The position numbers and the translations under genes were made by a program. 64,000 nt of DNA from Histoplasma ohiense (lineage: Eukaryota > Ascomycota > Eurotiomycetes > Onygenales > Ajellomycetaceae), in assembly GCA_017607445.1 (NCBI GenBank), contig JAEVHH010000001.1:6138001-6202000 (forward strand). The letters are read 5' to 3'. This document shows positions 10,001-21,640 of this stretch, in pieces. How positions within the stretch are numbered: the stretch's first letter is position 1; every line of letters starts with the position of its first letter. Under the pieces are notes generated by a model. It made no database searches and was not told the origin of the DNA. It was given only the letters and a program-made list of their open reading frames with translations.

Positions 10001-11763
10001 CCAAGGAGTTGGAACGGTTCAAGCAACCACATTGTCTCTAGGTATTAGATTTAACTTTAACTTTCGGCTATGATATGTTTGTTATCAGTTCAGTTCTTTC
10101 ATCCTTGCCAAATAGGGCTATATCAACAAATGGCGACAGTATGGATCGGAGTGATAGGAAGTTGTGACTGCTCCTCCTCACTTTAAATATATGAGACTGT
10201 TGCTTGATTTCTATTTTTTGAATTGATCTTTTTCCCTTTATCAATGAGTATACTAGTAACCTTTAAAACTGATATCATTTTTATCTAGTCAAAACCACAG
10301 TTAAGATCATAATTATTATAATTCCTTCTATTCAGAAAATCAATCACAGTTGAAATATATACCTAAGCTTTAAATATTGTTCAATCAAATCTTTGTATTT
10401 TATTACTATATATTAAATTATCAAAAAATGACTATTGTATGTACTAGACATAGGTAGGCCTTTAGCAACTCAACTAAAAGCTCATATACAATAATAGTAA
10501 CGGCTGTGATTGGAATCCGTACTCTATATATAGTTAAACGCCTTAGAGGATCCCGAGGTTTTGGAGGCCATTACTGCATGGCAATTCACCTCCCCCTCCC
10601 GCTAATTGGGGTACACCTTTAGACCCTTGGGGCATTGTTTCATATAGTTTTGACGCTAACAGCAGCCTTAACTAGACTTTAGTAGGACCCTTATTGCCAG
10701 CGTATTAAACCCATGGAGCCAGGCTTAATTAGATCTCCAAGGGTCTTCAATCATGAAAAAGCAGTCTAATCACCTAGTCGGCCACTCAACTCAGAGTCAG
10801 TATACCTAGTAACTATCATTGAGGTAGAGATATACCACTCAATTAGATATAACTGATAATAGAATTAATTCAGTGGTTAAGTCTCAAAAAGAAATTGATA
10901 ATTTATCCGTCAAAAAATCCACTACTACTTTTTATAAAAATAGTTAACAGTGATATAATAGCTGATGCTGCAGTGATGCACACAAAATAACTAGTATTCT
11001 GATACACGCTTCATAGTCAAAAGAAAATCTTATCTTATGCAATTGTTATAAACCTGCGATACAATTTTAAGATCTATTGAAAAATAACTAAAGTTAAGAT
11101 TAGCTTGTTTGAAGATAGAGAAATCTTAACTTCTAAACTTATATATATCAAATCATAATTACTAACTGACCATAAAAATTTATCAGTCGTCATGAATTAT
11201 GATTAAGATATGAACATTATTAAAGTGAAGTGATTATTGAAATTAAACTCAATAGTAAGAGAAGATTAACATGAAGAGATTTATCTTTCTAATTATAATC
11301 AGTTTCTTTTATTTTTTTCGTTGTTTTATTATCTATTTTATTCGAAGTCATATAGTACTTTTAATTCTAAATCCGTTTTTTATCCAACAAGGATATGTAT
11401 CACTCTGATTGAGTAGACTCAACTCTCTATCTAAATTATTTATACACTTATCTTCGGATCTAATTTATAAGTTTAGGTAGAATTTGCTAATCTCAGAGCC
11501 TTGATGGCAACTGCAAAGATTTAATAACCTCAGATATTCTCTGAGAGATATACATAGTTAGCAATTGTTATAGTAGGTATATGACGAGCAATTGTCTCTC
11601 TCCCTCGTCTCCTCAATAAAAACAAAATGAGACAATGGCTGCGAAAATGCATCAACTATAAACAATGATAGAAAGCAGCCAGCCTAGCATATCCGGTCCC
11701 ATTCGTCATTAAGCATACAAAAAAAAAAAAAATCGCGTTTTTTAACCCAACCCACCTAGCAGT
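10001..11763. other. AT-rich block without recognisable genes
   Basis: It is strongly AT-rich with long stop-dense stretches in all frames, except a more GC-rich patch at about 10530-10700. It resembles other mutated repeat islands of fungi. I could not tie it to a specific transposon. Confidence 0.5.
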
Positions 11764-12319
11764 CTACCTCTTAACGGGTGTCATATAAACATTCAACGCC
11801 GGCTTTGTATAAAATAGGAACACTCTTTGCTTCCGCATCCAGTTCGCACTCTCGGGCGCGAGCTTCATATCGAAATTATAGATCAGGCGCGCGAGGATGA
11901 GGCGCATTTCGGCGTATGCGAGGCTGGTTCGTGTAAGTAATGACAAATTGGTTAGCTTTTGTTAGGTTCGGAGCAAACAAGTTGTGGGTAAAAAATTATT
12001 TTAGGAAATAATGGAGTTATATTTTGGGGGAGGGGAGTTGAAAAAACGGTTTTTATTTCTTGATATTATGCGATTTGACTTACTTTCTGCCAAGGCAATT
12101 TCTTGGTCCGACGTGGAAAGGCTGGATCATGTCGCGCTTATCGTTGGCGAATTTGGGATCCCCTAGGAAACGTTCTGACAGGAGCCTGACGACAACCATA
12201 ACATCAATCGAAAAGGCTGAAGCTCGGCGGGCCACCACCAGCATATTGGGATAATCTGTCGAGAATTTGGTTGACCAAGGACGCTTTACGAGAATTCGAT
12301 CGACATAGCAGCCCTTCAA
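11764..12319 (-). pseudogene. Cytochrome P450 C-terminal remnant
   Basis: The upstream segment ends PFHVGPRNCLGR and holds the heme-binding Cys of the FxxGxRxCxG signature. A GT-AG intron (12083-11924) then joins in frame to LAYAEMRLILARLIYNFD and a normal P450 C-terminus ending at TAG 11764-11766. The spliced junction restores the expected Asn after GR. Just upstream, SERFLGDPKFANDKRD is the usual PERW-like region. Before about 12200 no P450 sequence (K-helix ExxR, I-helix) is seen, so roughly the first 350 residues are missing. It could encode no working oxidase. Ancestry is clear; substrate class cannot be told. Confidence 0.8.
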
Positions 12320-12783
12320 ACAGGATAGTTGGAGTCGGGACCTTGTCGGCCACTAACCTCTGCTCTGCCATCTTGTAGTCTCCTGCTCTTCACCTCTTCA
12401 GTTGTCGTATTTATCCTACTTTTCACTGCCTCACCTGAGCATTGTGGCTTCAGCATAGCGTCCCGAGCGCATATTATTCCACTCGTCTTCCTATCTATAC
12501 TGGCATCGCTTTGAATTGTAGAAGTTTGGACGATTTGGTTCGCTGGGGCTCCAACGGCAACTGATCTGGGACCAACAACAATTACTAAGCGCCCAAGCTA
12601 AGCCCCTTAATTCTTAATTTGAAGGTCATTGGTAACTTAATACCTCCGACAAGTACTTTATGAGCCTTGGAGCCCACTCGCTTCCTTTGAACAAACAACA
12701 TTGCCCATTCCTAAGCAGGCCACAACTCTCTCAGTTCCCGTAATTCTTGGTATTATCAACAACCCGAGACGATTCATAACAAG
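12320..12783. other. Spacer, no gene seen
   Basis: A short GC-moderate spacer lies between the P450 relic and the kinase relic. I see no family signature in any frame. Confidence 0.4.
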
Positions 12784-13735
12784 GTGCCCATTAAACAACA
12801 AATTCAACTGTCAGCGACTCTGAATGCAATGCAAACAGAGATGGACTTCCTCAACTCCTCCTTCTTCACCAAAGCAGGCCATAAGAGCTTGCCAACTGCT
12901 GCAGAGGTTGACTCCCTCTCAGAACAGTTCAACAAACATCCACAGCCTGCACCAGTTAAATTTGAGCATCTAAATCTTCTTGTCAAGTTTGAGCTGTCTG
13001 TGGTGGTTGAAGAAGTCCTAACTCTCTGCATGCTTCAAATGTCTTTCACTGAGAAGATACCTGTCCCAGAGGTGTATGGTTGAAGAGTTTATCAAAACTC
13101 TGTATTCATTTATATGAAGCTTATTCAGAGAGACACACTACATGATTGATGGGATTCTCTCAATGAACTGGATAGAAACTTTATTTGCAGCCAGTTATGG
13201 GAGATTATTTCTTCCCTTCAACAAATTGAGCCAGATTCTTGCAACTCATTTATCGGTATGCATGTATTCTGCAATGTCTATCAGCAGAGTCACTTACTGA
13301 GGTGTAGGATCCATCAACCACGCATGTTTGCACGATTATGTCTTTGCAACCATCCCTCAATCAGGCCCTTTTAAAAATGTGAAAGCATTCAACAACTGGT
13401 TTTCTTCTCTGCCTCAAAGCTGGCTTCCTGATTCAAAGAGATATCGGGATCCTTATCGAGACTATCTACCAGACAATGGAGCCATCAGGTTGACTCATGG
13501 AGGCTTGCATCAGAGCAATATTCTAATTTCACCAGCTGGTCACCCATGTGTCCTTGCTGTAGTTGATTGGGCTCATGCTGGTTGGTACCCGGAATACTGG
13601 GAGTATTGCAAGGCCTTATACACATCAGACTATAAGGGGGAATGGCGCAATGTTTGGGTTCCCAAATTCTTAACTGTGTACGAGCCTGAGTTTGCTGCTT
13701 TCAGTGAATATGTGCTGCAGATTGGAGCAGTGTAA
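12784..13735 (+). pseudogene. APH-family (aminoglycoside phosphotransferase-like) kinase pseudogene
   Basis: The frame reads through a fungal APH-like kinase: N-terminal region to PVPEVYG, a TGA where relatives have Trp (YGWR), then VYQNSVFIYMKLI, a second TGA before WDSL where Arg is usual, an intron 13256-13307 (GT-AG, 52 bp) and a C-terminal exon. The catalytic motif normally HGD reads LTHGGLHQSNILIS, so the catalytic Asp is Gly, while the metal-binding Asp of VVDWAHAGWYPEYWEYCKA remains. Two stops plus the lost Asp argue for a dead gene. The first in-frame codon I can place is about 12784 (GTG), with an ATG at 12829. These kinases usually act on small molecules; substrate unknown. Confidence 0.82.
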
Positions 13736-14071
13736 GTATTGATGTTGTACTTAGCCTTCTAAATTACATTTGTCATGATCATTTATCGAGCTTTTCTTTC
13801 CAATATCCTTCATAAGCTATGTACTCGAGTGTGCTTCACCCTGTACTGATGATTGACCAGAGAAACAATTGCTAAATGCCAGAAACCAAAATGAAAAATG
13901 GGATTTACTAATAAGGGCCTCGTTGACCAGTTGAAACTCCGCAGTAGCTCATATCAGAAAACAAAAATAAGCAACATGATTCAAATTCAAACAGGGCCAG
14001 CCCAGTATCACAATCAACAGTAACAATTATGGCATTTCATTTCACATCCAATTTATGCGCAAATTCCGAGT
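13736..14071. other. Convergent 3' spacer, no gene seen
   Basis: It separates the plus-strand APH relic from the minus-strand small-protein relic. No coding or RNA signature was seen. Confidence 0.4.
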
Positions 14072-14664
14072 TCACTGACCCCTGCCTCGACCACGCCCGC
14101 CGCCAACCGGGTTCAAGCCAACACCGTGATTTGGAGGATCGCGTGCAGACTGAACAATCTGGATCGCATTTTCATTGAGATATTGATGGTGGACTAGACA
14201 GTGTACATAGTCCATAGTCCATTCTTGGCACCTTCTGTTGGTGGTCTAGATTTCTTTGGTGTAAAGCAATCGTGCCTATGTAAACAAAATCCGAGAGCAA
14301 CTTACATCATTGACAGGAGCCAGGAAGTTTTGGCTAATTGCTGGTGGAGGAATCTGCGTCGCTGCAAACTTCAATTGCACACTTGGGGGAGGAGTCTGTG
14401 ACCAGCGGGGCCTGAGGATCCGAATCTGGAACGATGTGTTGAGAGTCGATTTGCCCGATCGCAAGTCTGGTATATAGCTGCAGGGTTAAGTTGATCGTAT
14501 AGTTCCCGCTTAAACTCCAGCCGGTAGCCGGCCATCGGGGCGCCAACAACGTGGATCATGGTTCCGCGATCCTGATCGGAAGCAGTAGGTACAAAAATCG
14601 CAAAATGGGCACGTTGGCTTGCCGCGTTGCGGTACGCGATAAGAGAAACGTTTCGAGGGGCCAT
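14072..14664 (-). pseudogene. Conserved small fungal protein (DUF6914-like), two 1-nt insertions
   Basis: The minus strand reads MAPRNVSLIAYRNAASQ, HVVGAPMAGYRLEFKR, then after a one-base shift (extra G near 14509) IGQIDSQHIVPDS, and after a second shift (extra T near 14370) ATQIPPPAISQNFLAPVND. A GT-AG intron (about 14308-14225) leads to CQEWTMDYVHCLVHHQYL, AIQIVQSARDPP and a stop at 14072-14074. This order matches a family of about 170-190 residues found across Eurotiomycetes that I associate with DUF6914 from memory; its function is unknown. Both shifts lie in short G or T runs, so a sequencing error is possible, but two in one small gene within a relic-rich block favour a pseudogene. Confidence 0.72.
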
Positions 14665-15152
14665 TCCGAATGAAAACGAACTAGCAATTAGACAACTAGA
14701 GTTGTCGAGAAGGCGCATGAGTTAAAGGCAGTGGAGGTAGATATAGCAAAGGACAAAGCAGAGGCTTGATGTTGAAGATTGTTCTTTCTTTATCTGCAGC
14801 TTTAAATATTCCATTCGGGTCTTCTGAAAGGACATAACCACCCATAACAGAGAATTAAAAATATCCAAGTATGGATGCTTGCTGGAACAGAAGTCATCTG
14901 CCATCATAGTAGCACCAACAAAAATCCTAAACTTGATCCGGGCTGCGGGAGAATTGATCGAGAGTGAATCGACCATTATGAGATGTGATCCATTGAAACA
15001 TTGTAATGCGGCACAGCATCTCAATGCTGGCGATTGCTGTGAAATCTCCGGGGTGTCGGCGAGCAACATCTGGAGTCTGAGCCAATAATGTGACCTTGTA
15101 CTATGTCCAAAATCCAACTTAAGCGCCTTGTTGGTGAGTTCACAGGGGTTGA
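14665..15152. other. Spacer with an open minus-strand frame, no recognised gene
   Basis: A 162-codon open frame exists on the minus strand (14722-15210), but its sequence shows no family signature and it overlaps the DUF7924-like fragment. I treat it as chance. Confidence 0.35.
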
Positions 15153-15611
15153 GGAGACCCGATTGGAAATACTCAAGAGTCAACAGCTTCTCTTTGCCGC
15201 AAGAACTCAAATTCGAGTCCTGCTACAGGCTCTAACGCACCAACTGATCAAGAATCGAGAGATGGAAAGAGCGCCAAATACAGAAGCGCTACTTATGAGA
15301 CCTTCCTTGCCACCAAAGGCAGCTTTATGGCTGAATCTGAACTTGAAGTAACGGAAAGAAGCAAAGAGATTTGCAAAATGCTACTTGATGAGAAACAAAC
15401 GATTCCCGAAGGCACGATATTTCAGAATGACCGATTCCGGAAGGCTTGCCAAAAGCTACAGAGTAAAAATGAATCAAGATTTATTCAAGATATATCTCGG
15501 TTGATTGTGCCTGCGGCGGAGACATTAGCTACTTGTGGCGCTAAGAATCTGGAGTGTTTGGTTGAAAGATGTCTCGAATACTGCGAGCTTTCTTGTGCTG
15601 GAAAAACTTAA
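15153..15611 (+). pseudogene. DUF7924-like protein fragment, N-terminal half only
   Basis: The frame is open from about 15153 to TAA 15609-15611. It reads KYRSATYETFLATKGSFM, ICKMLLDEKQTIPEGTIF, KACQKLQSKNESRFIQDISR and LIVPAAETLATCGAKN. This is the core of a multi-copy fungal family I associate with DUF7924 from memory. In complete members this block is followed by another 100 or more residues with a conserved C-terminal region; here the frame ends in unrelated sequence, and the start lacks a good ATG. It is best seen as a truncated relic. Function of the family is unknown. Confidence 0.6.
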
Positions 15612-16269
15612 TTTTTGTGTCCTATCGTGATGGTGACGACTGGGGATACATATGGCCTACAGACAGCAAATTAAATCGGTAAGCCATTAAAGCTGAAAGC
15701 GTCGAGAGAGCTCACGATGATAGTGGTTGATTGTATTCAATCATCAGACATCGCTGGTCAGACATCAGTTGTTTGGCCTGATCATCCATTTTGCTGCGTT
15801 TAGATTTATTTATTTTCGCCATTCTCAAGACGCCTCTCAGGGGCTATGGTAACACCAGGAGTGTACTTTTTCATCACTGCCCCATTTATATTTAGAATTA
15901 GCATTGGTGATATAAATTCCATATGTGTATGAGATGGGGTTGATTGAAAACAATCTTACAATCATAACTGATCTATCATGAAAAATTGTTGACTCATCTG
16001 AAATGTAATCAACAAAATATTTATGCTGTATGGAAACACAAAAGTCCTTTGCAAGAAACAAAAAGAACTACAAAAAAGTAAAATTCACAAAGTACTATAG
16101 TTGAGCAGAGATGAAGAGTGAGAAACTATAAGATGACAGAGCACATGAGATCACAGAGCAGAGAGAGAAAGAAGAATATTTGCAGTCAAAAAAACTTGTG
16201 AAACTACAGCAAAGCATTATCTGACATTGTGAGCTAGCTAGATCTCAACTAGACTGGCTGTGTGACCAT
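15612..16269. other. AT-rich spacer, no gene seen
   Basis: No coding signature was found. It leads into the minisatellite. Confidence 0.4.
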
Positions 16270-16545
16270 GCTAGATAGATTGGCAGTGGTAGATAGGTTG
16301 GCAGCGATAGATTAGCAGCGATAGATTAGCAGCGATAGCTAGCTTAGCAGCGAGAGATAGCTTAGCAGCGAGGGATAGCCAGCGAGAGATAGCTTGGCAG
16401 CGGCGATAGCTTAGCAGCGAGGGATAGATTAGCAGCGAGGGATAGCTTAGCAGCGAGGGATAGATTGGCAGCGAGGGATAGCTTAGCAGCGAGGGATAGC
16501 TTGCAGCAATAGATAGGTTGGCAGGGGTAAATTGGTTGACAGCAC
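16270..16545. repeat. Minisatellite, about 16-18-bp units around GATAGCTTAGCAGCGAGG
   Basis: About fifteen imperfect head-to-tail units alternate GATAGATTGGCAGC and GATAGCTTAGCAGCGAG. It sits in non-coding DNA next to the second copy of the dispersed repeat. The repeated codon pattern in overlapping frames is a by-product. Confidence 0.85.
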
Positions 16546-16605
16546 TAGATAGGGGTAATATCTCCACCAATCATATCATCAGATTGATATCTAGATATGT
16601 ATTAT

Positions 16606-16860
16606 ATAATCATCAGAATGGGACCAAACCTCAGTCAAAATCATGATCAGTCCCAGATCATGTTCTTATTTTTGATAGTCAGTCACTTTACATGAAATAT
16701 CAAGATTTATTAGTCTCATTTCACTCATGTTCTAATAATTCTAGTCACTTTACACTCCCATTCTGATTCTGGTCCCACTGGAAATCACACCAAGAAATGG
16801 ACTGAGACTAAACCAAATCAAATCAAATATGTAATTCATGGTTCCACCAGTCAGCCTATT
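16606..16860. repeat. Dispersed repeat, copy 2 (shared end with 6226-6340)
   Basis: Bases 16746-16860 match 6226-6340 and end at the same CAGCCTATT boundary. Further left the two copies share only short pieces (GATCATG/GGTCC motifs, and AGTCAGTCACTTT, the reverse complement of a motif near 6080). It is more AT-rich than copy 1. Confidence 0.68.
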
Positions 16861-19207
16861 TGTAAATAATTCTTAATATAATTAATCTATTTTTCTTACA
16901 TAGTTGTTGTTATATTTGATTATTAAGATGCAAAATGATGAAAAGTAGCCGACTCACTTGTGTGGTCGACTCACTTGTGGATTACATTAATCAAAGTAAC
17001 AATAATATACTGTGCAATCTTCAAGTTTAATTTTGATATGTATTTTAAGCAAGTATTAGAATTCCATTTATATAGTTATGAGTATAGTTAAAAGCAGTTT
17101 GCCGAAGCTTTCTGAATATAAAAATAAGATTGATCAATGATAATCTGCTAGTAAAACTGTAAGTGATTATAAGATCTAGCGATTTGCAGCTTCAATATCT
17201 ATAATATCGCCTGGTTGAACTATTTTTAACAATTGATAATTTGATTGATAATAGAAAGTTATTCAAATTAATTGAAAATATTTCACATTATTTATTTTAT
17301 TAAATATTTTATATTTTAAATACATAGCTTCAATGCATTATCAAAGTTTTCCTTCACTCTAATTAATTCCATGGTACTTTATATCGCTTGATCAATCATT
17401 TTATTCCGTGCCTTGGTAATATTTTCTAAGCGAGTTACAGCATTCACCGAGAGAATTTTTTTTTTTTTTAAAGATAACCTTAGGTTTTAACTCGGAATAT
17501 GATTATATCCTCATCATCAGTTTAACAATTGAATCATGAATATGATGAGGCAATCCATTTCTATTTTCCGCGTTTATTCCTAGAAATTTCATGTAAATAA
17601 CATGTAAAGACGTAAATTAATCATAAGTTAAAGATGTTTTTACATTGGTTTGATAACATCTCAAATGGCAGTAATATCGACCGTTGAATATTCTTGCAAT
17701 ATCTCTAATTTATCATGTATATATTAATTAGCTATAGTTACATTCATCGGCAGAATCTGCCGTGAGAATCCTCGAGTCGTGGAAGAAGAACTAATACACT
17801 AGCTAGTGATGGTTTCTCTCTTCAACAACAGCGGTGGGGAATACAAGCCCTTGCACATAGAATTTTCAATATTGAAAGCTCATAAAAATTCAATCCTCAT
17901 AATACTTAATTTAACAAGCAAGCTTTAGACATTGAGTATCTCTTAAACTCAGTTTAATTTTGTAAAAGACATCTCAACTGATCTATAACAGATTTATTGG
18001 TTATCTGTTTCACTTCTGTATAAAGTTATAGTGAAATTAAATGCTCCTGCACAAGCCGGAAATTTATATGATAAATATGTTACATATGATTTGACAAGGT
18101 CATACACGGCTGAGATTAGTTTAGATGTTCTATATTCAATGCTCGATAATGAAGTCAGACATCAAGATCTCATTTATAAATTTAGCCTTGGTAGTTACAA
18201 AGTATTGAGAGCTTCAATTACATTTATGTAAAGCTGTTTTCTCCACGCTTCCGCGTCGCCTTTTCTTTTGGCCCTCGCCCGTTTGATACCTTTAATCCTA
18301 ACCTAATACCGAAAAGAAAGAAAAGAAAAGAAAAGAAATATCACTGATTGAAAGTGAACAGTGATGGCTTGTTGTAGGGACTGTACATACATATCGTATA
18401 GTTTTAACGATGTGAAACCATGCTCAATTAGTTCTCAAGGGCGTTTCCTGCCCGCTGAAGAACAGAGCCACTTCCCGGGCCCTACATAGGTCAAAAACCA
18501 AGAGAAATTCTCCTGCAGTTTCTGGAAAGCAATTGCCAATAACGTAGAGAATCTAGAGATTAGATGCTCCCTTCGGTAAAGAATATTCAGAAAACCTGTT
18601 TGTGGAAGAAGTTGAATTCATCTAAATATGACGGTTGAAATTTTTCAAGCTGTTGTTTTAGTAGCTACTTGAAATTAGTGGGAAGTTTTTGTAAAAAATA
18701 AATTAAAATTAATGAAAAAAAGAAAAAGAAAAAGAAAAGCATTAAAATTAATTGTTCGTTTTACTCTAGCTACCTTATGAATGACTAACAGATTGTGCTT
18801 TGTTTAAATATGAAGAATGTCATCATCTGATGAAGGTGGAAGATGGCGGTTGCCCATAACTATCTGGGCGCAGCTCCTTTTTATAGGGGTGGGGGCACTT
18901 TGATCTGGCGGGCATCAGGGCTTGCGAACATTATCAGAGAAACGGTTGTTTAGTCTTGAATTCAATGGAGAGTTATCTAGTCCGTCTGTGACGGGCCCTG
19001 ATGAGTTGAAAACCTGAACATGATATGTTTGCAGCAACATTTTCGTTTCCCCCCTCAATCTTTGCTATTCTTATGAATGTTTGTTGACGTGTTTGAAGAA
19101 TTGCATTATATCAATCAATCCCGATGAGCTTTGATGAAAAATGTCATTTTTATCGAGTGTTATGAAGGTTGATGTTTATTCGACAATCATAATATACGCA
19201 GGAAGAT
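16861..19207. other. AT-rich block without recognisable genes
   Basis: It is long, AT-rich and stop-dense, with simple runs such as AAAAG at 18316-18338 and 18711-18740. A 66-codon open frame at 18031-18231 has AT-driven composition and no signature. It is probably old transposon DNA decayed beyond recognition. Confidence 0.5.
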
Positions 19208-19756
19208 TGTCAGAACTGAATAAAGTCCGAATATTGACCCAAATACTGAATATCGATAGATTAATTGAATTGCTTATTCTAACTCCAATAATTACATGAT
19301 AAACAGGCAGTATTTATAAGAAAGAGAATGCTTGAACATATGATAGAGGCAGTGCTCATATTCAGCGGGCAGTGTAAATATAGATGTTAGTTATATAACT
19401 GGTGCCTTAGCCATTCAACCAAAAAAAGCCAACACACAATAACATGAAGCCCGCATTCCATAGATAGCTAAACCCCCCGTTGCGACATGAGATTTCTATA
19501 GAAACATTAGTATGAAACAGCTGTGTTTGAGCTGACCATTATAAGCAAACATTTTAGTTAAACAGCTAACTTTTACTAGCTATAACTATATCCGGACTTA
19601 GAGCTATCACGCAGTATAGTTATAGTGACAATTATATTACAATAACAGATCCTTGACGGCGTGTTTTTGTAAAACATAATTATTAAGTATAGCTCTCAGG
19701 GAAATCAGGGGTTTATAACTTTTCTTTGATTTTCATTTACTCTGTGACTAGTTATA
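19208..19756 (+). repeat. Copia-type LTR, decayed (about 549 bp)
   Basis: It starts TGTCAGAACTGAATAAAG and ends AGTTATA directly before a Copia primer-binding site. An expected final CA reads TA, consistent with one C-to-T change. The first ~150 bp recur inverted at 62663-62807. The boundaries rest on the primer site at the right end and the TGT start shared by both copies. Confidence 0.75.
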
Positions 19757-19768
19757 TGGTATCAGAGC
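19757..19768 (+). other. Primer-binding site TGGTATCAGAGC, initiator-Met tRNA type
   Basis: TGGTATCAGAGC is the classic Ty1/Copia primer-binding sequence, complementary to the tRNA-iMet 3' region or its half-molecule. It lies immediately after the LTR, as expected at the start of the internal region. Confidence 0.82.
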
Positions 19769-21640
19769 CCGGAGATAATTTGGTTAGGCGGTGGGATTAA
19801 ACTATATTCCGGCTTTCGGAAATGGGTTGTCAACACCTGAACCTCATTCATTCATTCAATCTTGGCCAGTGCGCTGCAATCTCCTCATGGGCAATCAGAA
19901 CGGTTCAACGAATATCAACTATTAAACTAATCAATTGATTAGCTATTATACATCCCTATATCAATTAACTCCTCCTTACTCCACACCGCCAGCCACCAGC
20001 TCATTTAGTTCATGTTGGAGTTACATTGAAAAGCTTTAAAAGTCGAAAGCAAGCAAGCAAGTGAGCAAGTAAAACCACCCTGGATGAATCAATCAAGAGT
20101 TAACTAACTGACATCAACATTTAGCTATACTTCCTTGGCGCCAACAAGCCGTCGCGCTGGCATGCAAGCAGATACGATTTATCTTCCTTTTCTCTAGCTT
20201 GATAAGCGCGAAACCAACAACCCAACACGTGGTTGGGTGTTTTATCTTTATTTTGAACTCTTGTTACTTTCCAAGCGCAATAGCAGCCATGGACGCTCTA
20301 CCATATTAATATGGGCTGCTCCCTAACAGGATTGAACTTTAACTGAGCTCTTCGAAACACAAGGACGAGGAGAAGTTGATAAATTGCAGCTCTCCCCTAG
20401 GCTCCTGCGAGCAGCGAGTGGTTGGCAGCTCTAAATCACATCATAGTTTTCTGTTTTGCTGAATTAAATAAAGGCAAACAGGCATCCTTCAACTTGATCG
20501 CTTAACCCGGCTATAACCCAGTAAAGTGGCGAGAGACAGCATATAAAGGCCCGGATGGTTTATATCAGCCGTCGTCAGTGCTTTCTTCGTCTTTCAATAC
20601 GCACCTTGACTTCTTTCCACTCCACACGAGGGGATGAACTATAGGTATCATTTGTCTGGTGATTTCTGGAAGTAAAAAAGAGTCACAACAACTAACTGGC
20701 CTTGCATACTCGTTGGATGTTTTTTGGAAAACCCTTTTCTCTTTAGCCCCTTTTGTATAATCCCTTCACTCTCCTTCACATTCCTGGGGTCGATTTTTCC
20801 GTGCTCGGCTGGAGCAAGCCAGCATCAAAAGAGAAATCCAGCGGAAATCGCGCCTTCGGAATCCGGAGAAATGTGGAAACTGGGCCAAATCCATGTGTGG
20901 ATTTGAGTTTTAGCAATTTTCAATTGTCCCTTGCTATTTTTGATTATGCTTCTCTGCGAGGACGTCAGTCTAAAGCCTGTGAACCTTGAATTTGGCGTAG
21001 ACATCCATTGATGCGCGTTTCGCAAAATTCGAACCATTTATACAATGGATACAATTTTATATATCTGGCGACTATTCACACCTCCCCGTTTCCGCAAGAT
21101 GCCATTCCTCGATCTCCTGCACCCATCCCATAATATGATTAATTGGACTCATCAAATGATGACTTTGATAGATTTCCCAGAGTTTTGGAAAGTTTTACAC
21201 TTTTTATACTTTTACCAATCTTGGATCTATATTTTCTTCATTCCGGACCTTTTGTGTTTATGTTCACAATGTCAGGAAAGCCACCACGGAGAGTACGAGG
21301 ATCGGCCATAGTCGAACCACAGTACTGGCGGTGGACATCGGTTGAGGGGGGCGGTAGAGAAAGACATCACCCTATCTTTGGGTAAGATCATGATCTCCCT
21401 CATGATAGCACTACAAGCAGAAGGGCTGAAGGAAGGACAGCAAGTTATGTTGAGTTTTCTGATCATGAAATTTTATCGTAACTACTTTCTGTTTCTACAT
21501 CCATGTTGTTTCAAGAGTTAAGCTAATTGACCTGAAATATTCTTCAGATATCAAAATCGTGTCCCCCCAACCAAATAATACGGTACAGTACATCGAAAAC
21601 AATGTCTGAGCTGGCGCTCTAACCTTGAAGCCAGCATCCA
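19769..21640. other. Copia internal remnant and AT-rich spacer, no intact gene
   Basis: After the primer site no recognisable gag-pol remains. Near 20541 a TATA-like ATATAAAGG precedes a pyrimidine-rich stretch and an ATG at 20635, resembling a fungal promoter, but no coherent frame follows. A short Arg/Gly-rich frame (MSGKPPRRVRGSAI, 21272-21381, followed by GTAAGA) might be the first exon of the Argonaute relic downstream; this is weak. Confidence 0.4.

Noticed and set aside
14722..15210. 162-codon minus-strand open frame
   Set aside because: No recognisable motif, and it overlaps the DUF7924-like fragment, which has clear family sequence.
16270..16545. CRISPR-like array
   Set aside because: Eukaryotic DNA, units without unique spacers; it is a minisatellite.
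16271..16570. 99-codon repetitive frame (YPSLL units)
   Set aside because: A by-product of the minisatellite.
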